DNA of 64,000 nt from Nonomuraea jabiensis. GTDB lineage: Bacteria > Actinomycetota > Actinomycetes > Streptosporangiales > Streptosporangiaceae. The translations under genes and the position numbers were made by a program. The notes beneath the pieces were generated by a model. That model saw only the letters and a program-made list of their open reading frames with translations, was not told where the DNA came from and made no database searches. Position 1 is the stretch's first letter. Each line of letters begins with the position of its first letter. Positions 52,069 through 60,800 of the stretch are shown in pieces. The stretch is taken from the NCBI RefSeq assembly GCF_014204795.1, contig NZ_JACHMB010000001.1:1922001-1986000 (forward strand), read 5' to 3'.

Positions 52069-53527
52069 GAACCTGAGCGTGGACGCCGTCGTGGTCGGAG
52101 CGGGCGTGCTGGGACTGGCGATCAGTCGCGCCCTGGCGGCACACGGCATGTCGGTCGCGTGCGTGGGTCCCGATCACACCACCCCAGGCACCGCCTCCTC
52201 AGCCGCCGGTGCCATGCTCTCTCCGATCAGCGAGATCTCCCCCGATTGGGACAAGAAGGGCAATCTCGAAGAGCTGGAGTTCCGCATCCGGTCGTCGGCC
52301 TACTACGCCGACTTCCTGTTAGCTCTCAACGAGGACGACGGCGGATCGGTGTTCTACACCCCCGGATCCGTGGTGATCGCCAACCTGGTCAACGAGTCCG
52401 ACCGGCGCACGCTGGCCGCTATGAGGGCCGCAGCGCACCGGTACGGCCTTCGCGCCGAGCCCATGGATCCTGACGACGTCCCCGGCCTTCGCCCCGCGCG
52501 CGGCTATGACGCGTTTGAGGCGCTGTTCCTGCCGGAGGAAGGAGCGGTCGACACGGTGCAGCTGCTGCGCAGGCTCGACGGCCTGATCCGGGCCACGCCC
52601 CGGGCGCACCGGATCGACACGTTCGTCTCCGAGCTGCTGCGCGCCGGCGACCGGATCGTCGGCGCGCGCACGGCCGGCGGGTCTCTGATCTCCGCGCCGG
52701 TGGTGGTGCTGGCCGCCGGCGCGGGCGTGCAGGCGCTCATGGACGGCGTGCGCGAGGCCTGCCCAGGTCTGCCGCGGCTGCTCGCGGGCAAGGGCGTGAG
52801 TGCGGTCGTCACTGGCATGCCCATGGCCTACCCGCACGTCGTCCGTACGCCCAACCGCGACTTCGCCTGCGGCACCCATGTCGTGCCGCGCGGGGACGGA
52901 TCGATCTACATCGGTGCGACGAACCGGATCTCCGGCACCCCGGGCTCCGCCGACAGCGTCACGCCGGGCGAGGTCCACTCGCTGTTGCACGCCGCCATGC
53001 ACGAGATCAACACAGGCTTCCGGGCAGCCGCCTTCCGGTCGGTCACGTACGGCATGCGTCCGCTCACCACCGACTACCATCCACTCGTCGGCAGAACCCC
53101 CGTGCCGGGCCTGTACGTCGCGACCGGCACATACCGCAACGGGCTGCTGATGGCGCCACTAATCGCGGACATCGTCAGCCGCGAGGTCCGCTCCGGCGCC
53201 CCTGCGGACGACAACCCCTTCCCCGCGGATGGACGCCTGCGCCCGGCCAACCCCCTCGGGGATTCCATCGCGGGCATCGTCGAGGAGGGGATCGGGCATC
53301 TCGCGTCCTTCCTCCTGGAGCCCGGCGGGCACCTGCCCTACGACCGCTATCGGGAGCTGCGGTCCTTCCTCATCGCGCTCGGCCGCGTGGCGACCGACGA
53401 GGACGACAGCGAGCGGGCCGTCCTGCGATCGAAGTTCGCCGCCACGCCGATGTCGGAGATCGTGCCGCAGCTCTTCTACGAGCTGGCGGACCGGGAGCGG
53501 GCCGCGCCGCAGGACACTCGCCGATGA
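52058..53527 (+). CDS. FAD-dependent amine/glycine oxidase-like oxidoreductase (DadA/ThiO family)
   Basis: This encodes 489 residues. VVVGAGVLGLAISRALAAHG is the FAD beta-alpha-beta loop, PGTASSAAGAMLSP is the ThiO/DAO second motif, and YGMRPLTTDYHPLVGRTPVP then GLYVATGTYRNGLLMAPLIA form the C-terminal FAD motif. It would oxidise an amine, amino acid or amino alcohol to an imine. An extra about 110 C-terminal residues exceed the usual family length. It overlaps the APH-like gene by four bases. Confidence 0.85.
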   Translation: MEIENLSVDAVVVGAGVLGLAISRALAAHGMSVACVGPDHTTPGTASSAAGAMLSPISEISPDWDKKGNLEELEFRIRSSAYYADFLLALNEDDGGSVFYTPGSVVIANLVNESDRRTLAAMRAAAHRYGLRAEPMDPDDVPGLRPARGYDAFEALFLPEEGAVDTVQLLRRLDGLIRATPRAHRIDTFVSELLRAGDRIVGARTAGGSLISAPVVVLAAGAGVQALMDGVREACPGLPRLLAGKGVSAVVTGMPMAYPHVVRTPNRDFACGTHVVPRGDGSIYIGATNRISGTPGSADSVTPGEVHSLLHAAMHEINTGFRAAAFRSVTYGMRPLTTDYHPLVGRTPVPGLYVATGTYRNGLLMAPLIADIVSREVRSGAPADDNPFPADGRLRPANPLGDSIAGIVEEGIGHLASFLLEPGGHLPYDRYRELRSFLIALGRVATDEDDSERAVLRSKFAATPMSEIVPQLFYELADRERAAPQDTRR

Positions 53528-54387
53528 CGAGGTCGCCGAGTGAGGCGATGCTCGCGAGCGGGCGCCGCGTGACCGACCTGACGCCGTTACCCGCCGGCCG
53601 GTCGCATCAGGTGTACTCGGGAGTGGACGCGCAGCGGGGCAACAGGGTGGTTATCAAGCTGGACGACTCGGGGAGCGGCCGCCTGGACAACGAGTACGAG
53701 GCGTTGCGGCTGCTCGCCGGACACGCCGCGCCTGTCCCCGCAGTCCTGGACAAGACCACCTGGCAGGGGCGTACGTGCCTGGTGCTCTCCCACGTGGACG
53801 GCTCTCCCAGCCGCACGGCCGGCGCATATTTCCGGCTGGGGAACGCGCTGGCGTCCCTGGCGACGGTCCCGGCGCCCGGCGACGGTCTGCGGACGTCGCC
53901 GGGCGAGACCATCGAGACGGAGCACCGCCGGCGGGTCCGGAACCTTGCGCTGTACCTGGGGGAGACCGGCCCGATCCTGGCGGCGGTAACCGTTCCGCGC
54001 GCACATCACGTGGTCACGCACGGGGACCCCGGGCCCGAGAACTATCTCGACCGGCCCGCCGACGGGACTCTCGTGGATTTCGAGTCCGCGATGATCGCGC
54101 CCTTCGGTCTGGACCTCGGCCGCGCGTTGTTCGCCACCGCGCTGGTCGAGGGCGCCGGCGCCGCGCAGGCGAACGCCGCTCTGCTCGACGGCTACCGAAC
54201 CGCCCACGCGCTGCCCCGCCGGCCGGACCTGGACGCCTGGGTCGCCATCGGCGGCACGCAGATCCTCGCGTGGCGGGTCGCCATGAGCCATCGCCCCGCG
54301 ACGCCACCATGGCAGGCGGCGGCCGAGGCGCTGAAGAGACACCTGCTGGGGAGGGATTGTCGTGCTGATCGAGGTCTGCGGCCCTGA
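53524..54387 (+). CDS. Aminoglycoside-phosphotransferase-fold kinase
   Basis: This encodes 287 residues. VVIKLDDSGS has the ATP-binding Lys, HHVVTHGDPGPENYL is the Brenner motif (catalytic Asp in HGD), and GTLVDFESAMIAPFGLDLGR is the metal-binding DFE variant of DFG. It phosphorylates a small hydroxylated molecule: either a pathway intermediate or the product as self-protection. It ends inside the start of the following fusion kinase (26-bp overlap). Confidence 0.85.
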   Translation: MTRSPSEAMLASGRRVTDLTPLPAGRSHQVYSGVDAQRGNRVVIKLDDSGSGRLDNEYEALRLLAGHAAPVPAVLDKTTWQGRTCLVLSHVDGSPSRTAGAYFRLGNALASLATVPAPGDGLRTSPGETIETEHRRRVRNLALYLGETGPILAAVTVPRAHHVVTHGDPGPENYLDRPADGTLVDFESAMIAPFGLDLGRALFATALVEGAGAAQANAALLDGYRTAHALPRRPDLDAWVAIGGTQILAWRVAMSHRPATPPWQAAAEALKRHLLGRDCRADRGLRP

Positions 54388-55471
54388 CGGGGCCGGCAAG
54401 TCGACGCTCGTCGACGGGCTCCGCGTCCGCCTGCGCTCAAGCGTACGCGCCTACGAGCGGATCGTCCGCAGCGAGTCGCGCAACCTCCTCGAACGCGTGA
54501 TGTTGGAGCTCGGCCGGCCCGACGCGTTCAGCAGCAGGGAACACGAGCTAGTGGTCATCCTCGATGCCATCCGGCAGAGCCACGCGGACCTGCACGTCTA
54601 CCGAGGCAGCCCGCACAGTCACGCGTTCGTCACCTTCTACCATTGCGCCCTGCTCGCCCGGCTGCACGAACGTGGCCTCGCCGCAGACGAGGCGCTGCGC
54701 CATCTGCTCAGGTCCCTGCCGCCACCGGATCTGTCCCTGCGCCTCACCGTCGAACCGGAGACGGCACTCGACCGGATCCGCAACCGGGTCAAGGGCGACG
54801 ACGTGCTGAGCGCGCCCGAGCCGCTGGCCCGGCTGCGTGACCGCGTCCACGCCTACGAGCTGGCCGGTCGCGAGCTGCCCTACGAACAGGTGACGCTCGA
54901 CTCCGCGCAGTGTCCTGAGCAGGTGGCCGCTCAGGCCCGCGCGCTGCTGGTCAGGCCGTACGCTGTACTGATCGGCATGCCGGGAGCAGGCAAGTCGACC
55001 ATCGGCCGGCTGCTGGCCGACTCGCTCGGGCTGCCCTTCGCCGACTCCGACCAGCTCGTCGAAGAACGCACGGGACAGACGATCCCCGACCTGTTCGCCG
55101 CCGAAGGCGAGGACGCGTTCCGCAAGCTGGAGACGGAGGTTATCGCAGATGCTTTAAGCGCCTTCAACGGGGTGCTCGCCCTGGGCGGAGGCGCGGTCGT
55201 CACGGACGCCACCCGCCAGGCGCTGCTCTCGTCCGCCGCCCCCGTCGTGCTGCTCCGCGCGAGCGTGGCGAGCCTGCACGAGCGCGTCGGCGACGGCGCA
55301 GGGCGGCCGCTGCTCGCGGGCGACCCGCGGGCACGGCTGCTGGAGCTGGAGGCCGTGCGGGAGCCGTACTACAGGATCGTCGCCGGCCTGACCGTGGACA
55401 CCGATCAGCGAACCCCAGCCCAGGTGGCGGCCACGGTGCGGATGTTGCTGGCCACGAACCGGAGAGGATGA
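54362..55471 (+). CDS. Fusion of a thymidylate-kinase-like domain and a shikimate-kinase domain
   Basis: This encodes 369 residues from GTG 54362. Residues 1-195 have a P-loop GPDGAGKST (7-15) and the layout of the thymidylate-kinase group. Residues 200-369 are a complete shikimate kinase: P-loop GMPGAGKSTIGR (205-216), the DSD pair at 228-230, the FRKLE shikimate-binding Arg254, the GGG loop ALGGGAVV (275-277) and a lid with REPYY. AroK is normally monofunctional or fused to AroB. A fusion to a TMK-like domain is not one I know. It probably phosphorylates shikimate or an amino analogue upstream of the EPSP-synthase homologue. Confidence 0.88.
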   Translation: MLIEVCGPDGAGKSTLVDGLRVRLRSSVRAYERIVRSESRNLLERVMLELGRPDAFSSREHELVVILDAIRQSHADLHVYRGSPHSHAFVTFYHCALLARLHERGLAADEALRHLLRSLPPPDLSLRLTVEPETALDRIRNRVKGDDVLSAPEPLARLRDRVHAYELAGRELPYEQVTLDSAQCPEQVAAQARALLVRPYAVLIGMPGAGKSTIGRLLADSLGLPFADSDQLVEERTGQTIPDLFAAEGEDAFRKLETEVIADALSAFNGVLALGGGAVVTDATRQALLSSAAPVVLLRASVASLHERVGDGAGRPLLAGDPRARLLELEAVREPYYRIVAGLTVDTDQRTPAQVAATVRMLLATNRRG

Positions 55472-55472
55472 T

Positions 55473-56168
55473 ATGAGCGCGACATTTGACCAGGCACGGC
55501 AAGAGTTCGCGGCCACGGGATACGCGGTGCTGCGCCAGGCGGGAGATTCGGTCGACGATCTCATGCGGCTCGTCAACGCGGTCAGCACGCCGCGCGGCGG
55601 GACGTTCTGGCCAGAGATCCAGATGGTGCACTTCGAGCCGGGTATGGCGGTTGGGGAGTCCGTGGCCAATTCCGAGCGCAGGCTGTTGCCGCACAGCGAC
55701 GGCAGCTTCGAGCCCTCTCCCCCCGACATGCTGTTCCTTCAGTACGTGGAGCCAGACCTGCCGGGATTCGGTGAGTCGCGGGTCGTGCGGGCCGGCGACC
55801 TCGCCACACACCTGCCACGATCCACCGTCGAGGTGCTCCGCCGGCCCGAGTTCCACTTCGTACGGTGCGACGACGGCAGGACCGCCCTCGGGCGGGGCCC
55901 CGTGCTGGGGATCGGCGACGCGCCCACAATCCGCTTCCGCCACGACGAGAAGTACCGGATCAGGGCCGACACCGCGGAAGGAGCCGCAGCCGTCGAGGAA
56001 CTGAGCGATCTCGTGAGGCAACCCTCGGTGCAGCGTCCGGTGGCCCTCGGGCGCGGTGACATCCTCTGGCTGGACAACCGCCGCAACCTCCACGGTCGCA
56101 CTGCGCTCTCCGGCCAGGCGACCCGGACGCTGCGGACGGCCTGGGGGGACGAACGGCCATTGGCGTAG
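55473..56168 (+). CDS. TauD/TfdA-type Fe(II)/2-oxoglutarate dioxygenase
   Basis: This encodes 231 residues and starts one base after the previous stop. LLPHSDGSFE has the HxD iron ligands (His74, Asp76), NRRNLHGRTAL supplies the distal His (about 207), and TRTLRTAWGD has the 2-oxoglutarate-binding Arg. It is predicted to hydroxylate, desaturate or cyclise the product late in the pathway. It is the last gene of the plus arm. Confidence 0.88.
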   Translation: MSATFDQARQEFAATGYAVLRQAGDSVDDLMRLVNAVSTPRGGTFWPEIQMVHFEPGMAVGESVANSERRLLPHSDGSFEPSPPDMLFLQYVEPDLPGFGESRVVRAGDLATHLPRSTVEVLRRPEFHFVRCDDGRTALGRGPVLGIGDAPTIRFRHDEKYRIRADTAEGAAAVEELSDLVRQPSVQRPVALGRGDILWLDNRRNLHGRTALSGQATRTLRTAWGDERPLA

Positions 56169-56212
56169 CGTGAGGCGCACACCGACCGAGAAGAAGGCGA
56201 CAGCTCGGTACG

Positions 56213-56597
56213 GTCTCCAGGCTGTTCGACCTGGTACGGGAGATCGTCAAAGCAGGCGGGCTCGACCTGCGCACACGCGGCATCCTGGTGACCTGCGCGT
56301 CGGCCTTCGGGGACTTGTACTGCTCGCTGGCCTGGGGATACAAGCTGGCCGAGTCCGCCGACGCCCGTACGGCAGCGGGAGTGCTTGCGGGGCGACGATG
56401 ACGGGTTGACGCCTGAGGAGCGGCGCTGGCGCCCTAAGCGCGAAAGGTGGCACGCGATCACAGTGTTCGTGACGCTGCGGATCGCATTCTCGACCGTCAA
56501 CGACGCGCTCGGCGCACGTCCCGACGCCGCCCTCCGCTCCACAGCACCGCGGTCCGTGCTGGAGGCCGTCACCTTCGGCCGCCCGATCGCGGACTAG
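56213..56597 (+). pseudogene. Broken carboxymuconolactone-decarboxylase/AhpD-domain gene
   Basis: The first frame reads LFDLVREIVKAGGLDLRTRG, then ILVTCASAFGDLYCSLAWGY with the CxxxxGDxYC pattern, and stops at 56399-56401. The continuation GDDDGLTPEERRW and WHAITVFVTLRIAFSTVNDA, then GRPIAD, is in another frame to 56597. About 25 residues between RRW and WHAI also appear to be missing, and the start is lost. It is a relic of an alkylhydroperoxidase-like protein at the right edge of the island. Confidence 0.72.
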
Positions 56598-56600
56598 CCA

Positions 56601-56746
56601 TGCGTATCGCCATTGCCACCGTCATCATCCTGGCCATGGGCGGGGTTGTGGCGAGCGCCGTTCTTGGCGTGCTCGTGTGGGGGTTTCAGCCTGCTGCTCA
56701 TCGCCAGTGGACTCCTGGCCCTCGGAAAGCTCGTCGACACGAAATA
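56601..56746 (+). pseudogene. Frameshifted small membrane-protein gene
   Basis: ATG 56601 opens MRIAIATVIILAMGGVVASA with VLGVLVWG (one span). A frame change near 56685 then gives FSLLLIASGLLALGKLVDTK and a stop at 56744-56746, which would be the second span. Read together it is a two-span protein of about 48 residues. Positions 56747-57121 contain no gene that I can support. Confidence 0.5.
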
Positions 56747-57121
56747 GATCCACAGGGCGCAGTGGGCCTTATGGTCATGGCGCCGTCCACGTAGCTGACC
56801 AGCATCGAGTACCAATTCACGAAGCGAACGCCCCGTCCGCGCTTCCCCTGGCGCTTGGAGCACCCGCTCCCGCCCAAGGGTGTTCCACTACGCCAAGGCC
56901 ACAACGGGCTGAGCCGACTACAGCGGTGCTGGCTCGTATAGGCCACCCGCATCTGAAGAGCGGGAACGCCTTGCAAGGCTCCCGTCACGGATATCGTTCC
57001 GACCAGGCCAAACAGCAGTCATGCGATGGACGACGGGAGGTCATCATTGACAAGCCGACGCACATCGAGCGGCAGCTACATATGCCCCATTGCAAGACAT
57101 ACTGGACTCCAAACAGCTCCA

Positions 57122-57418
57122 GCTCTCCTAAAGCGGGTGCCGCAGGTTCGAATCCTGCCGGGGGCACACACCTAGATAGGCATTTCAGCCCCTGACCTGC
57201 GGTTTCTCAGCCGCAGGTCTTTTGCTTGGTGGACCTTGGTAGGCAGCCGACGGTGCCCAGATGCAGCCGTAAGACCATGATCAGGGACATGCGCGGGATG
57301 ATCTTGATGGCGTTTCCCCAGTTCAGACCCTAATTCTGGGCCATTCAGGCCTCCGGTAACCCGTTACGACCGCCCGGGCACGCGACGGACACAACCGTTG
57401 ACCGTGCTAAATACGTGC
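57122..57418. repeat. Right copy of the island-bounding direct repeat
   Basis: 57122-57167 is identical to 35447-35492 (tRNA-Arg 3' half plus one base) and lacks the 5' half, so it is not a functional tRNA. 57168-57418 aligns with 35493-35744, including the same terminator (57194-57223), with scattered substitutions and small indels. Confidence 0.88.
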
Positions 57419-57822
57419 ATACACTCCAAGCGCCACCGCGCTGCACAAGCCGAATCCGACCTCCCAGTTGGATCGCGCCCGCTGACCATTCCAACGTTGA
57501 CTGATCTTGGGCGTGCGCTTCCTCTGGTTGAGGTTGACCTGGGAGGAGACCCGCTCCTACCTGCCCGCCAAACCCGGCACTTGAGGTAGAGCACTTGGCC
57601 ATCGTGGTGCCATCCGAGGTGTCTCCCGGCTGGCGACGGCATCGTGATCCGATCGATACGGGGCGCTGAATTGATCTCCGCAAGTTCGGGATGGCCGATG
57701 TGGGCGTGCTTCCCGCGCGGTCCGCTGTGCGTTACCGCTAATGATCTTGTTTGGCTGGATACGCGACCTTGATACGTTTCTGCGGCTTATGTCGGCTTTA
57801 CTGATCATTTCTGTGGGGATTC
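57419..57822. other. Gene-free interval before the LamG gene
   Basis: I see no gene, RNA or strong hairpin here. It presumably carries the promoter of the LamG gene. Confidence 0.4.
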
Positions 57823-60800
57823 ATGTCGTGGTTACGCGGGGCGTCCGCGGCGGCCGTGGGGGCGTTGGTCCTCGGGCTGGTGCAAGGGGTGCCGCTGGCA
57901 GCGGGGCTGGGTGCGGCGGCTGCCGCAACAAGCTCCGCCGATGGACCGGCGGTCACCGTCGAAGAGGCACTGGCCCGAGCCAAGGCCAGCGGCGAGCCGG
58001 TGGAGCTCGCCACGATGCTCGGCGAGTCCAGTGAGTTACTGGTCAACCCTGACGGCACCTACACCTCGGTGCAGCATCTGCGGCCCGTCAGAACGCGAAA
58101 GAACGGCCGCTGGGTCAAGATCGACACCGCGCTGAAGAAGCGCGCCGACGGCTCGATCGGCCCCGTGGCCACCACGGTAGGGCTGACACTGTCGGGCGGT
58201 GGCGACGGTCCGCTGGCCACGGTCGACGAGGCTGGCCGTCAGCTTGTGCTGGGCTGGAAGGGCACGCTGCCTGAGCCCGCCCTGGACGGGGACACGGCCT
58301 TGTACGCCGAGGTGCTCCCCGGGGTGGACCTGCAGGTGCGTGCCGAGCCGACCGGCTTCTCCCACGTGCTCGTCGTCAAGACGCGCGAAGCCGCCGCCAA
58401 CCCCGCGCTGGCTCAGGTGCGCTACCCGCTCACGGGTAAGGGCGTGCGGATCAAGGCGGATGCCGCCGGAAAGATCATCGCTGTGGATGAAGCCACCGGC
58501 GGCACGGTTTTCGAAACGCCGGTGCCGCTGATGTGGGACTCTACCGGCAGCGAGGTGCAGCAGGTGGCTGCACCCGAGGCCTCCCCGACGGCCACACCGT
58601 CGTCCACGCAATCTGGTGAGCCATCTTCAGCAGAAAGCCTCCCCGACGAACAGGCGCCGGAGACGGACGCAGCGCAGCCGCAGTCACGCCTGGCCGTACC
58701 GCAGGAATCCGAGCCGGCGCCCTCGCCGCAGGAGGCATCGACGGCTGATCTGCCGGCGCCTGATGACTTCAAGGCGCCCATTCAGGCCAGCACGGCCGAC
58801 GGGCCGGGTGATGGTGCCCAGGTCGCGGAGATGGCCACCGCCGTGTCCGGGCAGGAGATGGTGCTGACGCCGGATGCGCAGTTGCTGGCGTCGCCTGACA
58901 CCCAGTTCCCGGTCTTCATCGACCCACAGACCACGACGGTCCACGCGGCCGAGTGGGCGATGACCACCAGCGCATACCCCAGCACGACGTACTACAAGTT
59001 CAAGGGCAAAGACAACGAAGGCATGGGGTACTGCCACTCCAGCTTCGTCGGGTGCGGCTCCAGCCACATCAAGCGGCTGCACTACGAGTTCCCGATCAGC
59101 GCGTATGCGGGTAAGTCCATCATCGACGCGGAGTTCCAGGTGAAGGAGACGCATTCCTCCTCGTGCACCAAGACTCCGGTCGAGCTGTGGTGGACTGACA
59201 ACTTCGCTGACCAGATCGACTGGGACAAGCAGAAGGAGTCCGGCTGGTGGCGCCGCCAGCTGGCCACCAAGAACGAGGCGAACGGATGGAGCGCCGACTG
59301 CCCCGCCTCCGATGTCATCTTCGACCAGGCCGCAGTCAAGGACGCCCTCGTCGACGCGCTGGCCGCCGGCCAATCCCGATTCGCCTTCGGCCTGCGCGCC
59401 GGTGACGAGGCCGACCGGCTGGGTTGGAAGCGTTTCCACTACGACGCGGCCTTCCGCATCACCTACAACACGCTGCCGTCGGTGCCGAAGACGACCGAGA
59501 TGCAGACCAGCCCGGGTGGCGCCTGTGTCACGGGCACGCCCACGCCGGTCAACCAGCTGCCGCAGCTGCAGGCCTACCTCCAGGATGCCGACACCCAGGA
59601 CAGTGCCAAGGTCCAGGGCCAGTTCCGGTTGCGCTGGGATGGCGTGGACAAGTGGACGTCAGCCTTGACCAATGCGCAGACCACCAAGACGTGGTTCAAG
59701 CAGACGCTGCCCTCGACCGTCGGTGGTGCGGCCATCCCGCAAAGTAAGATCATCGAGTGGGATGTGCGTGCCTACGACGGCACCGCCTACAGCGCGTGGA
59801 GCCCACGCTGCCGGTTCATGTATGACACCACCGCCCCTGCGGCTCCCACCGTGACGTCCAGCACCTGTCCGGCCGACGGGGCCGCAGGCTGCGCGGTCGG
59901 ACAGGCGGTCTCGTTCACCGTGGACTCCGCCTCCACCGACGTCACCGGCTACCGCGTGTGGTTCGACGATGCTGCCTACACCGACTACGCGGTGACCAGC
60001 GGCGCAGCCAAGACCGTCTCGTACACTCCCACCGGGACCGGCGCCTCCGTCCTGCACGTTCAGGCGTACGACGCCGCCAAGAAGTTCAGCGCGGATAACC
60101 CCTACACCTTCGTCGTGGCCGCAGGCCGCAAGGCTGTCGCGCAGTGGAAGCTGGACGACCAGCCCGGCGCCAACCCGCTGGCGGACGTCAACCCCGATGG
60201 GGACGCCAAGACCTTCCCGCTCACCCACGACGGCGGCGTGGTCGCAGGCGCCAATGGCATCGTCAACGAGGAGACCGACGCCGATGGCAACGTCAACGTT
60301 CGCAACACGGCGATCCGGCTACCGGGGACCGACTCCTGGCCCACCGCCAGCGGACCGGTGATTACTACCACGGCCAACTTCACCGTCTCGGCCTGGGCCT
60401 ACCTGGAAAACGGCGCCGCACACGCGGCGATCATCTCTCAAGACGGCAACCGCATGAGCGGGTTCTCGCTGTCCTACCGGACTGATCAGAAGAAGTGGGG
60501 CCTGCTCCGGATGGGACAGGACAGCGACACCTACACCAATTCCTACTGGCTGTACTCGACCGAGACCGCGCAGGTGGGGCGCTGGACCCATCTGGTGGGT
60601 GTCTTCAACTCCGCCGCGGGCAAGCTGCAGCTGTACGTCAACGGCAAGTTGTCGGGTGAAATGGCGGCGCCGAACGGCTTCGACGCCACCGGCAGCTTCG
60701 TGCTGGGCCGCAGTAAGTGGAAGGGCGCGCTGGTCGACCGGTGGACCGGCAAAATAGACGAAGTCCAGGTCTACGACCGGCTGCTGCCCGCCGAAGAGAT

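Larger units (their letters stand above)
35447..57167. mobile_element. 21.7-kb tRNA-Arg genomic island carrying a biosynthetic gene cluster
   Basis: The island is bounded by perfect 46-bp copies of the tRNA-Arg(CCT) 3' half, intact tRNA on the left and fragment on the right. It contains a CRISPR relic, an 18-gene biosynthetic/transport cluster and, at the right edge, broken CMD-domain and small membrane-protein genes. No integrase, excisionase or transfer gene is visible inside, so it is presumably immobile now or was moved by a lost or external recombinase. Confidence 0.8.

Noticed and set aside
57122..57167. Second tRNA-Arg gene
   Set aside because: Only the 3' half is present; the acceptor 5' strand and D-arm are missing, so it is an attachment-site remnant, not a tRNA.
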